Assembly (NCBI GenBank): GCA_028023455.1
Contig: JAQFVV010006312.1
Location: 2,583,898 to 2,647,897, forward strand
From: Epiperipatus broadwayi
Lineage: Eukaryota; Onychophora; Udeonychophora; Euonychophora; Peripatidae
Direction: 5' to 3'
DNA length: 64,000 nucleotides
The notes beneath the pieces were generated by a model that did not search any database, was not told the origin of the DNA, and was given only the letters and a program-made list of their open reading frames with translations. The translations under genes and the position numbers were made by a program. Below are positions 1-12,387 of this stretch, piece after piece; position 1 is the first letter of the stretch; the number at the start of each line of letters is the position of its first letter.

Positions 1-3000
1 TTAATATTTATTAAATTTATATTGTCCTGAACATTATATTAAACAGATAGATTATTACTCTTGGGTTAACTATCATAAATTAAAATAAATAAAAGAGGAA
101 AATGAAATAAACAAATAAAAATGAGTAGGAGTGCATCTGGTAGATTAAATATTAGCTTAAAATAAAAAGGACAATATTTTAGGCACTGCATTTGTCTTAT
201 GGCTAAACACAGATTTTAAAATGTAACAAAAAAGATTATCATTGGTATAGAAAATATGAAAAATCTTCTGTTGAAATAACTCAGGAAGAATAAAAACAAC
301 AATGGACTTTGTACTAGACAGATATCAAAAATATTAAGAAAAAAGTTGATCAAGCAATTATGAAAAAGGCCTAAAGTTTATCCTTATTGGAGAGAATTTA
401 GTTAGACATTGGTATAAATGATTGAAAATGATAATGAATAGTGATAATCTCCTGTGTATTTATATACTTAAAAATTAGATTTAATTTTAATATTAAAATG
501 TGTAAGTAAATATTAGTTATACTTAACTTATGGCAAATTAGCCTCTAATTTTAAAGCATTACCACTTGAAAAACAACACTCTATTATTTGTTTATATAAA
601 TAAAGTTCAAATTATTGCTACTTGAGTTATCTGTAAAAATTTCAATCTTACAAATATAGATAAAGTTTGGTGGAGGTTCTTTAAAAATTGTAAACTGGAA
701 ATTATTGTAGCTATTTAAAAATCTAGAAAAAAATGCATATTATGAGATATATAATATATTCTTTTACATACATTATGGTTTGCCTATTATTTAATACAAA
801 TAAATTAGTTTTATTATAAAAGATGATCTTCTACAAACAGATTACTTAGTGAAGAAGGTGAAGGTGACCATATATGTTTAATAATTATTTATTTAATATA
901 TGAACATTATTTAGTCAGCTTAACTATTAACAAAATATCATAAAGAAACTTATAGATAATCAAATAGAAGATAGATTTATTATGTTTTATTGAAGTTCTC
1001 CAATTCTGTCATTATGGCCATAGATATGAGAGGCATTAACTACACACATAATTGATAAATCTAATATTTATATAAAATATAATTCTCAATGACTTAATAA
1101 ACTATAATTATAAATTATATTATGTTGACATAATGAGAAAAAATTCATAAATACTATACTAAGACTTTATATAAGTATCACAGAAAAATGCATTCATATA
1201 TTTATGCATTATATTATATATTGGAAAATGAAAAAAAAAAGAATTTGGTGAATATATTATTTTCTCATCATATAAATTTTGTTAAAAATGTTATATAATT
1301 TATTATTAATTCTAGCCCAAAATTTAAATATAATCAAATTAAAGCTCATAATACATGATTTAACTTTAAATATACATATTGTGATCTTTAACTTTATCCA
1401 TATAATTAAATGTTTGGTAATATAATTGTTCAATATATTTTTTAAAAAAATCTATATTTTAATTTTTATAATAAGCCAACTGTCTTAACACTGAAAAATT
1501 ATATGCTGATATATTCTCTGAGCCAATTTATAATAACTATATTTAATAGTATGTATAATTTTAAAATGCTTAATTTTGGGAGTATTATTACTCTGAAGTG
1601 TTAAAGATTTAATTTTAAAAATATTAAAAGTAAAACTACATTCATGCTGATTATTCATGTGCTACAAGTCAATATTAGTTAAAATCTAATGATAAGTTTA
1701 AATATTTAATGGTAAGTTATTAATATTTAAATTATTTGTTAATAAAAATATATTTATTTAAATAACTTGTTAATAAAAATCATGTTTTATTTAAAGATAC
1801 TTGTGAAAATTGAAAAGATAAATAATTAATTTTATTAGTTGTGTTATTTATTTTCAAGTAAAAGAATGCATTGGTTGTAAATTTTATTTCAACTTCCTTG
1901 TTAGCAGGATATTAAAAATTATTTTAGAAATCTTTGTTTTAAAATATTGTTTAAAAATGTTCTGGGATTTTAAATCAAGTAATGTAAATATGTTTAAAAG
2001 AATAATGCAAAATAATATTATATCTAAAATAATGTAATATGTTATCTAATATTTTATTTTATCTTTATTATTATACATTATTAGTTTTTCTAAATCTATT
2101 TTAAAATTGTAATAATTAATGCAGAGACAGATATTTAAATTAAGTTATTTTCAGTAATATTTTTCAGAATATTAATTAATGTGTGAAGTCTAATAACAAC
2201 AGGTCAAAGTTTAGTAGACTAGTTGTCAATATCACTCATTAAAATCAGTCATATGACATGGCTTATAAATAGAATTAATGAAGACATTAATTTTCTCTCT
2301 TGCTTAATTAATTTTCAATTACTTCCTTATTTATTTTAATTGTTAAATTTTTAGTAAGTTTTAATTGTGTATAATAATTTTTTGCTTATTTTTAAAAATA
2401 AAGTATGAGTTGCTATCTTGATTCATCCAGGATTAGAAGATTTAAACTGAAATTACCAAAACTTGAAATTTACATTGCAAGAAAGTATAGTAGGAAAGAC
2501 AACAAAATATTTAATAATAATAAAATTATTCTTATGTGACTTAAATGCTTTGAGGAATTTCTGCATTAGACAGAATTGTTACATAAAACTTTTACTGATT
2601 CTAAATTACTTATTAGAAACAGACAGACAGTTTCATGAATTAAATGTAATACATACAGGACTATTAAAATTTTTAAAAAATTTAAACTATTTAAATATTA
2701 GTAAACAATTTTTGTTTAGGAAGAAAATATTTTTATTTATGAGTTCATACTTTGAAAAGAGGTTTTCTCTGGTCTTAAAATTTTTGAAATAATAAAGTGC
2801 AGAATTCTAGTTTATAGAACCTGTTTTATAATAGCAAAAAAATATAAATATTTTTATTGAATTTGATTATGCTTCAATGTGGAAATAATTAATTTAATCC
2901 AAGTTATATTTCTTTGAATTAATGCACATTACAAATGAATAAATTTTTAAATTATTATAATATATCCTGCTATGAATTTTAAATGTCAGTTTAAAAAGGA

Positions 3001-4250
3001 TAACATTTATTTACTGAAATGTAAATGATTTTAAGTACTGTTACATTTTTAAAAATGTTTTTTTTTTTTTTTTACTGATAACATTGGTGGGCTAAAAGCT
3101 ATCCAATCACTGGATATCATTGTTGTATACAATTTAATAAAAGAGCAAATAATATTTTCCTGAATTAATACCATTAAAATTATTGACCTTTATTACTTCA
3201 TAAAAGTTTATTTTCTTATTCTATGCAATTAAAAAAGTAATATCCCTGGATATTTAATGAACAATATATTCAGATATATTATTATTAGTTTTGAATTATA
3301 GTTTTGAAACATGAATGTTCATGAATTAATCTCACTCAAATCTTATAAACTTGCCCTGTTTTATTAAAAATGTCTGCTCATCACTTTTATTATTAGTATT
3401 AGCCAAAAATCTGTTGTACTATGGAATGCATTATTATTGTCATAATGTGCTTTCTGAAATATAAGAAGAAATTGATATAATGTATTAAAAAGTTAAAGAT
3501 GCATCGGGATTTCTATTTATTTTGAAATATATTTCATCAAAGATAAATGGCCATAAATATTTTCTTATGCTAGTATTACATGGAAAATTATTGATATTAT
3601 TCATTTTAGAATGTTTGAAATTTTTAGTATTTAAATATATTGGAGAAGTCTCTAGTGTTTTCAGAATGACATTTACACCAAGGATGAAGGACTTTCATTT
3701 TTATTTAGTAAAAGGGTATAGTTTTAAGTCTCAATATATATGATGGGTATTATGCTATATATATATATATATATATATTATTCATTCTATGTGTTGTTAT
3801 GAGTATAATTTTATAAATTATTTATAAGTTCCATTTGCCCAAAAGTTTTCAGAATATTTCTATTTTATCATGTTGTATTTTATTAAATTAATATTTATTT
3901 ATTCACTTTATAAAATACATTATACACTTCAAGAATTACTATATATACATATATATATATATATTGTAATGGTATATAAATATGCCGTTACATTAATTTA
4001 AAATAAAATCTTAAAGTTCACAAATAAAAATAAATGTATTAAAAATAAAATCTATTAAAAAACTAAAAGCTAAAATGTTTGTTAAACGTAAATATATTCA
4101 CACAGATGCAAAACTTTAGCAATATTTTTTTGTATAAATAAGAAAAAGTATTTGAACATATTTTTTTATAAAAAAATACAAGATTTAAATATAAAAATAT
4201 TTTAATAAAGAAATAACGTAAGTAAAAATAAAAACAGGTATTAATTAATT
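1..4250. other. AT-rich stretch without recognisable gene
   Basis: This is very AT-rich DNA with almost no CpG and many homopolymer A or T runs. I find no domain, tRNA-like box or long repeat in it. A 109-codon open frame at 2463-2792 (+) is dominated by Leu, Ile, Phe, Lys and Asn, has no motif, and looks like chance. Short (TA)n runs lie at about 3756-3779 and 3947-3964. I cannot say whether it is intron or intergenic. Confidence 0.6.
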
Positions 4251-4439
4251 CCTGTAATCTGTAAATGGAAACGATTGTTTATTAATTGAATAGCAAGCTA
4301 GCCTTGGGGCTCTTGTGTAATTAAAAAGTCAGATGGAAGTTAGATAAGAGAATAAAGAGAAATTAGCTTGACCAATGGAAGCACCAAGCCTCAGCCTGGA
4401 CCTGAATGAAAAGGATGGATTAGTGACATTTTGTTGGTT

Positions 4440-4640
4440 GAATCTGTGTGGATACTATAAAAAGAGAAATACAGTTTTCCTGACAGTTTCGAACTTGATT
4501 TGGTGAGAAGAACAGTAAGATGCACTTGTTGTTCTCTCTCACTTATTTAAAAAATGAAAAGACTAATGCCACCTCCAGAACATTATCTTCCAATGGAGAC
4601 GCCGTGGAAATTAACACAGGAACCGGGAGCTCTTCTTCTG
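4440..4640 (+). other. Candidate promoter and first exon, or LTR fragment
   Basis: A G+C-richer island stands out from its surroundings. A TATA-like string (ACTATAAAAAGAG) lies near 4453. About 100 bases downstream, an ATG at 4554 opens a 29-codon frame rich in Pro, Glu, Leu and Thr (it begins MKRLMPPPEHYLP), which ends at a TAA at 4641. The stop overlaps a good splice-donor string, GTAAGC at 4640, so translation could continue through splicing. A second frame from an ATG at 4520 is also open across the donor. The spacing from TATA box to start to donor fits a 5' exon. It also fits the LTR of a retrotransposon, since an AATAAA lies near 4719. I do not recognise the peptide. Confidence 0.25.
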
Positions 4641-4739
4641 TAAGCTGTACGAACTTAACAATTATTAAAATCATAAAATTAATTAAGAACTTTTGTCAAG
4701 ATTTGATAAGTTTAATAAACAAGATAACCTAAATTTTAA

Positions 4740-6060
4740 ATGGACTTTTATCTGACTTTTTGTAAGTTTCCAGATCAATTAATAATGTTTAATTTTATAC
4801 GTTTTGCGTTTGATAAAAATCATTTCCATTATTTTTTTTCTTATTGTATAAATTATTTAAATGCATAAAATTTAAGTTGGGTATAGATGTTGCATAGATT
4901 CATTAACAGTTAATTGTGTCGCTGTTTCATATTCAATTGGAACATATAGGTCATTGGTGTCATTGTGGCATCTTATGATGAATGCTACTGGGCTTCTTGT
5001 ATTCCCTCTGCAATTGACGTTATCGATGACTTTGTATTTTGATCAGTTATGTTTATTCTGGAACATTTTAACCATGGAATCTATACAGCTGATCTATACT
5101 CAACATTATAAAACAAATTTTATAAAATTCATCTGTGTGAACGTATCTAAATGTTAAATTTAAGTCGGGCGTGAATGGCTATATAGTTTTGTAAAATTAT
5201 ATTAAGGGAGGGTAATCTTAGGTTATTCATTTCATAGTTGAATTAGGTCAATGGATTGAATATATTTGTGTAATTAGTAGATGTAGTATGAGTTTTGCTA
5301 TGTGCAGAATCACTGTATACAATGCACCAACCCTTTGCCTATGGAAGGGATTGTAAGCCAGCAAAAAGGACAACGGTCCCTTCCTATGGAGTTTTTATTT
5401 TATTGTTCTTCTTGCCTTACAGATGTAACATTCTGTATTGGTCAAGAGTCAATGTCTTCTCTAACTATACTGTTCATATGTCCATTCCTGACAGTATAGT
5501 ATATATGTGCTGTTGTATTTTCATGCTACATCGAATACATAAATGTATCAGATGGATTGACGCCAGTTTGACTGCGAACTTTTGGCCTAAGGTTAAATAA
5601 GGGAAAGAATATTTTCTTTTCAAATGCAGATCTATGTAGTCTATTCATACTCGACCCTCTAAATAAAATATTAAACTCATTGCAATCTATTTAAATGTAA
5701 AATGAAAAGTTAATATAAAAATCTAAAATGTTAAATTTATTCCTCAAAATTTAAATGATTCAAAATTTATATGGGCGTAAATAAATGTTTGTTTGTTATT
5801 TACTGGCAGTGGCTTTTAATTTTTTTATATATACAAATTAAACAAGTTATTTCTTATCTCTGCGTCTCCACTGGGCTAGTGACAATGGGATAACAATTTA
5901 AATATTTAAATAAAGTGGAATCTTAACAGCGCATATCTGCCTACTTTATACATTTTTCTAGGCTCAAATGCCTAGATGGCGCCCTTGTAGTGCAGATTGC
6001 AGTTAGATTCGATCTCCACTTACTTTTGGATCATTATAATATATATATATTCTTTATTTC
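4740..6060. other. CpG-richer unique sequence
   Basis: CpG dinucleotides are clearly denser here than in the first 4 kb. Open frames at 4954-5157 and 5295-5600 (+) show no recognisable domain. Around 5343-5393 the string CCTATGGA occurs twice next to CCCTT/AAGGG blocks, suggesting a small degenerate repeat. At 5965-6020 a box resembling a tRNA B box (GATTCGATCTC) follows an A-box-like stretch, so a decayed tRNA-derived SINE is possible but not demonstrated. Confidence 0.35.
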
Positions 6061-6610
6061 AGTAACAAATATACTCTTATTAATAAAAAATAAAGAAAAC
6101 TTATGTTCTAATATTTATCACTAATATATGTACAGTATTTTGTTTCTAAAAATTTATATTACAACTAAAGGTAGAAAGATACAATATAAGAATTCAAATT
6201 TACTAGTGCATTTTCAGTTCCTGCTAACACTTAACTGCATTTTAAAAGTATATTTGCTCAGTTTCAGTTGTGCTAATAAATAATGCTTATGTCAGCTAGC
6301 AATAGATATGATGAAATAATGCCTCAACAAAACAAATATATTTAAACTCATTGTTTACATACCGTTTAGCAATCATTGATTAGCAGATTTCCAATCACTT
6401 AATTGAAAGAGAGGCCTGAATTTAAATTCATTACTAAATAGTTCAAAACACTCAATTGATTGCAAATCTATTTCTGTCATAGTGTAAAAGATTCCTTGCA
6501 AATGTCATAAAATTTCTATAGTGCAGAATATATTAGGTTTTAATAAAAGAGTTAAAGTTCATAAGAGTAGAGTTAGAAAATAGATATAACTCATATTTGT
6601 ATATTCATGA
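6060..6610. other. AT-rich stretch, nothing recognised
   Basis: I see no coding remnant, tRNA-like box or internal repeat here. CpG is rare. It leads into the hammerhead-like repeat copies that follow. Confidence 0.5.
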
Positions 6611-6945
6611 ACTGAATACAAATTGTAAAATATTATTTGACAATATAGAGATTATTTTTTACAAAAAGAAAAAGTGAACTGAAAAGCAAAACAAAACTTT
6701 GATGATAAAATTTTTTGAATCTGAAGCCATCAATCTCATGAAAATATCCTTTGATATTAAAGAAAGTTAGTTTTTGAAGTGAAGTATGGAAAGGCTATTT
6801 TATTTTGTATATATGTGTTGTATGTTTAGTTAAATTTCACTTAAAAATGTGTATTTGTTAATAGATAAAACCATGGTTGTAAAAGAATTTTAATAAAGTT
6901 TTGTTTTTTGGCTAGTATTGAATTGTTATATAAATTTATATTTTA
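6610..6945 (+). repeat. Penelope/LINE-like 3' repeat, copy 1 of family B
   Basis: This stretch is a diverged copy of sequence found again at 27690-28330. Shared landmarks, in order, are a block ending in AATCTCATGAA, a TTTTGATATTAAAG-like block, a TTTTGTATATATGTG-like block, then the conserved AAACCATGGTTGT at 6868-6880 followed by an AATTTTAATAAAG tail. The last block resembles the 3' end of a retroelement with a polyadenylation signal. In the other copies the bases before AAACCATGG look like a decayed hammerhead core. Here that core is the most eroded. Confidence 0.5.
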
Positions 6946-6961
6946 TTAAATATATATAATA

Positions 6962-7545
6962 AAGAAAACCAAGTCATACATCACATGACTTAATTAGATT
7001 GTATTTACAAATGTAATATAATGAGCATGCTAATGCTCTAAACAAGCTTTTTAATAAATGTTACAAGAGAAAGCATTTAAAATCTCTATCTAGAATTATC
7101 CCTATATCCAAACCAGTTTTGAGCTAATGGCTCTCATCAATGAGGTGCTAGGGCATTCAGATACTAGATCTAAAATACAAACTCAAGTCCAGTATTTATT
7201 GAATACTTAACTATTAAGTAGAAAATCTGAAATTTACAGATATCTATATGTCTTCAAATCCAGCTATCTAGCTTAAATAGCCATATAAGACTGAACTAAA
7301 TTCAGATACACCATATATTAATAGCCTTAACAATATAACATCACAAACATTTTAATAGCCAAACTATAATAGTAAGGAAAACCAAGCATAATCACATGAT
7401 TTAATTAGCTTGTATTTACAAATGTAATATAAAGAGCATGCTAATAGTTCTAAACAAGCTTTTTTATAACTGCCACAAGAGAAAGCATTTAAAATCTCTA
7501 TCTAAAATTATCTCTATTCCCAAATCGGTTTCATATTTTGTATTT
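6962..7545 (-). repeat. Tandem copies of family A repeat (minus orientation)
   Basis: One unit starts near 6965 (AAAACCAAG, then CACATGACTTAATTAG) and the same order of blocks restarts near 7378, giving a tandem period of about 413 bp. The second copy is cut short near 7535. On the minus strand the unit contains a hammerhead-like core at 7113-7145: TTGATGA, the hairpin GAGCCATTAGCTC, then AAAAC where GAAAC would be expected. The truncated second copy breaks off beside its own GAAACCGATTTGGG block. Tandem units with an inverted partner match known Penelope-like or retrozyme arrangements; no protein is encoded. Confidence 0.6.
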
Positions 7546-8045
7546 TAAATATAGTGTCTCACTGACAAGAGCTATTAGCTGGAAATCAGTTTGGGAATAA
7601 GGGTAATTCTAGATAGAGATTTTAAATGCTTTCTCTTGAGGCACATTTATAAATATAAACTAATTAAGACACATGATGTATGACTTGGTTTTTTTTACTA
7701 TTATAGTTCGGCTTTTAAGGCTTTGGCAATATAATATTGCTAAGGCTATTAATATTTGGTGTATCTTAATTTAGTTCAGTCCCATATAACCATTTAAACT
7801 AGATAGAAGGATTTGAAGACATAGAGATGACTGAAAATTTCAGATTTTTTATTTAATAGTTAAGTATTTGATAAATTCTGGGTTTGAGTTTGTATTTTAT
7901 ATATAGTATGTGAATGTTCTAAGGCCTCACTGATGAGACCCATTAGCTCAATGTGGGTTTAGGGATAGAGACAATTCTAAACATAGATTTTAAATGCTTT
8001 TTCTTGTGGAATTTATTGAAAAGCTTATTTAGAGCTATTAATATG
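7546..8045 (+). repeat. Inverted copies of family A repeat (plus orientation)
   Basis: This is the inverted partner of the preceding array and carries the same blocks in forward order. It holds two hammerhead-like cores. The first, at 7562-7586, reads CTGACAAG, stem AGCTATTAGCT, then GGAAA. The second, at 7930-7953, has an exact CTGATGA box and the stem-like GACCCATTAGCTC, but GAAAC is lost. Both are followed by a conserved block resembling GATAGAGATTTTAAATGC. The spacing between the cores is about 370 bp. Neither looks catalytically complete. Confidence 0.6.
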
Positions 8046-9010
8046 TTCATTATATATATTATTTATATTCTTTAATTTGTTATATCATATATAACTTTTT
8101 TACAACTATTATTATATATTATTATTTAATTATTTTTTATAAAATTATATTTTATATTATACTGTTTTATACTTGACTGTTATGCTAAGGTTTTCACCTC
8201 ATTAATACATATTATTTATAAATATCTTCATATTTATACTTCTATATAAACATTTTTGTACAAACTTGTAGTTTATTTATAAGTAATTTTTTTAATATAA
8301 TTTTCTTTACATTTCTTTTCTAAAAAATATATTTATAATAATGTCGCCCTAATACCAGACTCTCTATTAAATTTTGGTTTAATTTTTTTTATTAGTATTG
8401 CTTTTTTATTATTTAATATTGTCTGTATGTAACATCATTTTATTGAACTTTCAGTAAATTTGTGTTGGGTTTTTTTCATATGTATATATATTGTCTTTTT
8501 ATTATTTGACATACTGAAGTGAACAAATCTAAATTTGATTTGAGCTTCAGGAGATTTCACTTATTAATCTAGTTCAAACCCAGTTACAAACAATAAATAT
8601 TTCCAAATCCTGTAATGAGAGTTTATATCATCTTCAATATATGTTAAATTCAGTTAAAACTGAAGTTAATATTTAAATATTTATTGAAGCTAATTATCTT
8701 AGGTTAATATCATTAATTACATCATGGTACATTATTAAAATAATGCTATTTAAAGAGTATTTAGTTATTCACATTAGGCATATATATTTGTAAATAGTTA
8801 AATATACCATTTGTTATAATTTCATTACATAGGAATGTTTTAATTTATATTTTACAATTTTGTTCACATTTTTATGATTAAAAGTTATATTCCTTCATAA
8901 GCTTTCAAATTGTCCTTTCCCAAAGACAATAGTGAATTTTTTATTAACTAGTTAAAATGATAAGTTAAAACTTTAAGGATGGTTCCAAATTAAAATTGTT
9001 TGTTTAAATT
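8046..9010. other. AT-rich stretch, nothing recognised
   Basis: Strongly T-rich at first (8050-8520), then mixed. I find no coding remnant or repeat boundary. Short near-palindromic AT runs are present but expected at this composition. Confidence 0.5.
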
Positions 9011-9014
9011 TTAC

Positions 9015-9044
9015 GAATTCATTTTCTAAATAGAAAATGAATTC
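9015..9044. repeat. Perfect 14-bp-arm hairpin
   Basis: GAATTCATTTTCTA and its exact reverse complement are separated by only AA. This gives a perfect 30-base stem-loop containing two EcoRI-type GAATTC sites. It has no terminator context and may be a fossil of a replication or repair event. Confidence 0.8.
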
Positions 9045-10765
9045 AGATAATGAATTTGAAAGTCTTATTAAAGTAATGGATCAATGATCAATTAGAGAAA
9101 ATTTCTTTTAGTAACAATATAAAGCTTTGACCTTAAGGTATATAAATCATAATGGGTGGGAAACCATAGGCAAGAGTATAAAATCCCTGGAAAAGTTTCA
9201 AAAAGGGAGCCATTACTATTAATTTAAGAAGAGTCACCATGGAAACTATGTCAATTTTAATTTTGAATTTTAAGAGTGTTTGCAGCATGGCACATGGCCA
9301 ACCTTAGGGATCTGATTGCTGGACCCTGAAATCCTCCAACAAATCTTCAAAATGTTGCTAAAATACAATTCTTCAATACCAATCATAAGCTGCCTAAAAT
9401 CCAAAAGGAAACTAATCCATAAATGAAGTCTACATGAATTAAGCATGCACCTATGTTGTCTTTTAAATCCAACCGAACTCTGTCATTATGAATCAGTGAG
9501 CAATCCATGGAAGAACTGGTAATCTGTTTATTTTTAAACCGCAACTTTCTGGTCTTTTAATGAACTATATCTCAACTCATATTTAAAAGTAACTATTGCC
9601 TTAAGTTTTTCCACTCATGTTAAAATGCTTTAAAATTTTGTTACAGTAATTCTCTATTTCATTATATCTCTAGTCTTAACTAATACCTTAGTCATTTTCT
9701 TTCTCTTTTTATGGTAGTTCATTTTAATTAATTCTTGTTTGTTTTGTTAATATTATATATTTGTGATATTATATGCAAATAAAACTTCCAATTCGATAAT
9801 ATCCTTCATTTAAACTTACTCTAAGAAAATAGTATTATATTAATGTTATAGCCTAATAATTTTTTTTAGACCTAAATTAATAATGGTTCTACCAATTATC
9901 AGGCTGGAATATTTATTTAGTTGCTTGATATTATTTTTTCAAGAGCTAATAAGTGTTATTATCTTAATTTATAGCCACCATGCTCTTGACCATTTATTTA
10001 ATTTACAAAAGATTATTTATCTAGATTGAGTTACTTTTATAAATGTTTTATGAATATTAATAAGGAAAAGAAAATAGATATTTTCTAATTCAAATTTCAT
10101 ATCCTACATTTGTGTTTGGGGAGGGAATGATGTAAAGGGTATTATGATTATTATTATGTAATTATGTTAAGCAAATTTGCTCATAATAAGTTTGATTTTA
10201 ATCTTATATGATCAGGTCATCATGCTAAGCACTTATATTATGTAACTTAAGCTTATAATTAAATATCATGATTATTATATCATTACCATTCATAACATTG
10301 CTAACGCGAACTATCCTTTCAATTTCTTGTGTTTTGTCATTCCAGTTATGTTATTGATATTTTAAAATATAGGAAGATATTACTTCATATGTTCGTCACT
10401 TTATTGGAACACCAAAGGTTTGTGGCTGACTCCTTACCTGGCTTTTCTGTATTCCCTTGATCCTTCATAGGGCAAAAAGGACTTGTTGAATACAAGCCAC
10501 CCTTAATCTTTATAAATCATCGACAATGACATTTATTTCATATTCTTTTCGTTGCTAATAATGCGTTAGTACTGTTTCACTTCTTAGTTCAAATAAAGGC
10601 CACTCTTTGCTTTATAAGTCATGACAAATTGATTCTGTTAAAATCAAATCATTTTATATTTATAGACGATTAAAATAACTTCCTTTGCTAAGTATTTAAA
10701 GTCATACCTTTTATATTTATTTATGCCGTCCAAGAACTAATTTATGAATGTGTGAAAGATAAATT
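9045..10765. other. Non-coding stretch with a moderately G+C-richer part
   Basis: 9120-9500 and 10376-10620 are less AT-rich than their surroundings and could be old transposon pieces, but I recognise no family, tRNA-like box or frame in them. The rest is plain AT-rich sequence. Confidence 0.35.
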
Positions 10766-10768
10766 TCA

Positions 10769-11104
10769 CCTCACTCTTATAATAACTGAAAGTCACAGGC
10801 TTATTATATACCTGTGTCTATATATATATAATATATAGAGCATATGAGTACAGACTTTCACACAACCCACCACTCTCCACACTATCTCTTAACACTAATA
10901 CACTTAAACACATATATAGGTAGAGATGGTAATCTGGACCAACTGATGATTGCTGGTTTAGCATGAAATACATATATTGGTGATTATTTATCTTTTCAAC
11001 ATATATGTGTTCAGGTGTATTAGTGTTATGAGATAGTGTGGAGAGTGGTGGGTTGTGTGAAAGTCTGTGCTCATATACCCTCACTCTTATAAATAATTGG
11101 AAGT
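10769..11104. mobile_element. Foldback (MITE-like) element between direct repeats
   Basis: Arms of about 75 bp face each other: CACACAACCCACCACTCTCC near 10860 is matched in reverse by GGAGAGTGGTGGGTTGTGTG near 11040. The outer arm ends read CATATGAG at 10841 and CTCATAT near 11076, and the centre is about 80 bp. Outside the arms an imperfect 25-bp direct repeat beginning CCTCACTCTTATAA occurs at 10769 and 11079, which could be a target duplication or part of a longer unit. A 104-codon minus-strand frame across the element is just the inverted repeat read through. No transposase is present, so the element would depend on another for movement. Confidence 0.7.
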
Positions 11105-12387
11105 GTATTTTCTTTTCCAAATAAAACACCACTTAATGAATAATGTATGTAAGTCGTTTGGCTTCTATGCCAGACATACTTTTAATCACACATAACTGTT
11201 TTGTCAGAGCATAGATAATAAATATATTTCTTAAATACTTACATATTAATTATTGGCATATGATTACAATTGCCATCGTATTGTACCCCGTAGTTTCTTG
11301 CTGCTAAGACTTGAGATAATTTGTGTCAATCATTATGATCATTTGAATATTTGCTTGTTATTAAATATTTTATATATAATGTACTTGGTGTTGACTATTT
11401 ATTATTTATTAATTAGTATAAATCTTAATGTTTCCTGTATTTTGGCAACCCAAATATATATGTATTGACTTATTTAGAAAGATGGGTAAATACTCTTATC
11501 ATTCGTTATCCCGAAATCAGGATTAGTCTCAGTAGTAATCATATCCATTGAGCTAGTTTGTGGCACAGATTTTCATGTTCCATCATTATATGTTGTTTAT
11601 TAGGTGTTTGATCTGGAGCTTACGAAGTGAGTTCAAACTCAGGTTGGTCCCTGACCTGAATCTTGGACTTGACTGGGTTTGAAGTACATTTTCATGGGTT
11701 CCAGCTCATGTTAGATGGAGACCATCTTTTGACTGGTACAATACATTTATTTAACCTTATTTTGATAGAATATTAGTTTCTTCCATATATTTGTTTTCAA
11801 TATTACTCTCTAAGCATTGTTTGTATTTTATCATATATACTCTATTAATTATTTCTTTATTATATCATATGTATTTGTTATCTAGTAAATTTAATAGATA
11901 TTCTCTTTTTTATTAATTATTTCTATATTGATTATCCTTTTGCATTTTTTTAAAATTGATTTTATAATTTTATTAAACTTATTCACTATAATATTATGTG
12001 GTTTTATTCCTATATATCTGTCTTCACTTTTTTTTCATTCATTCTTTTCAATTTTATTTATCTTATACTCTAGTTTTTCAATACTTCTTTTAATAATATG
12101 TACAGAAAAATTACTCATTTTTAATTCTTTGATTGTTAAATCTTTTTGTTTATTGTAGTCTTCTTTTTTTTAAACAATACATTATAACCCTTTATATTCT
12201 TGAAAAAGTAGAACTAATTTTATATTTACTATCAATGTTGGAGTATGTAATTACCAACATTATTTTTCTTATACATTTTCATTTGAATAAATCATTTTTT
12301 ATCTATCAATTTTTTTTAAACCATGTATTCAGAGATCCAATTCCATTATTATTATTTTTTGACTGTAAATTTTATACTTCATTTCAC
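11105..12387. other. AT-rich stretch with a possible SINE-like fragment
   Basis: 11600-11735 is less AT-rich and contains GAGTTCAAACTC, which resembles a tRNA B box, and a small hairpin (TCAGGT/ACCTGA). It could be a tRNA-derived SINE fragment. The T-rich tract 11820-12380 encodes only Phe/Leu/Ile-rich chance frames. Confidence 0.3.

Noticed and set aside
2463-2792. 109-codon open frame on the plus strand
   Set aside because: Leu/Ile/Phe/Lys/Asn-rich composition set by A+T content, with no motif, promoter or splice context.
10818-11132. 104-codon minus-strand frame
   Set aside because: It reads through both arms of a foldback element. The two halves mirror each other and show no domain.
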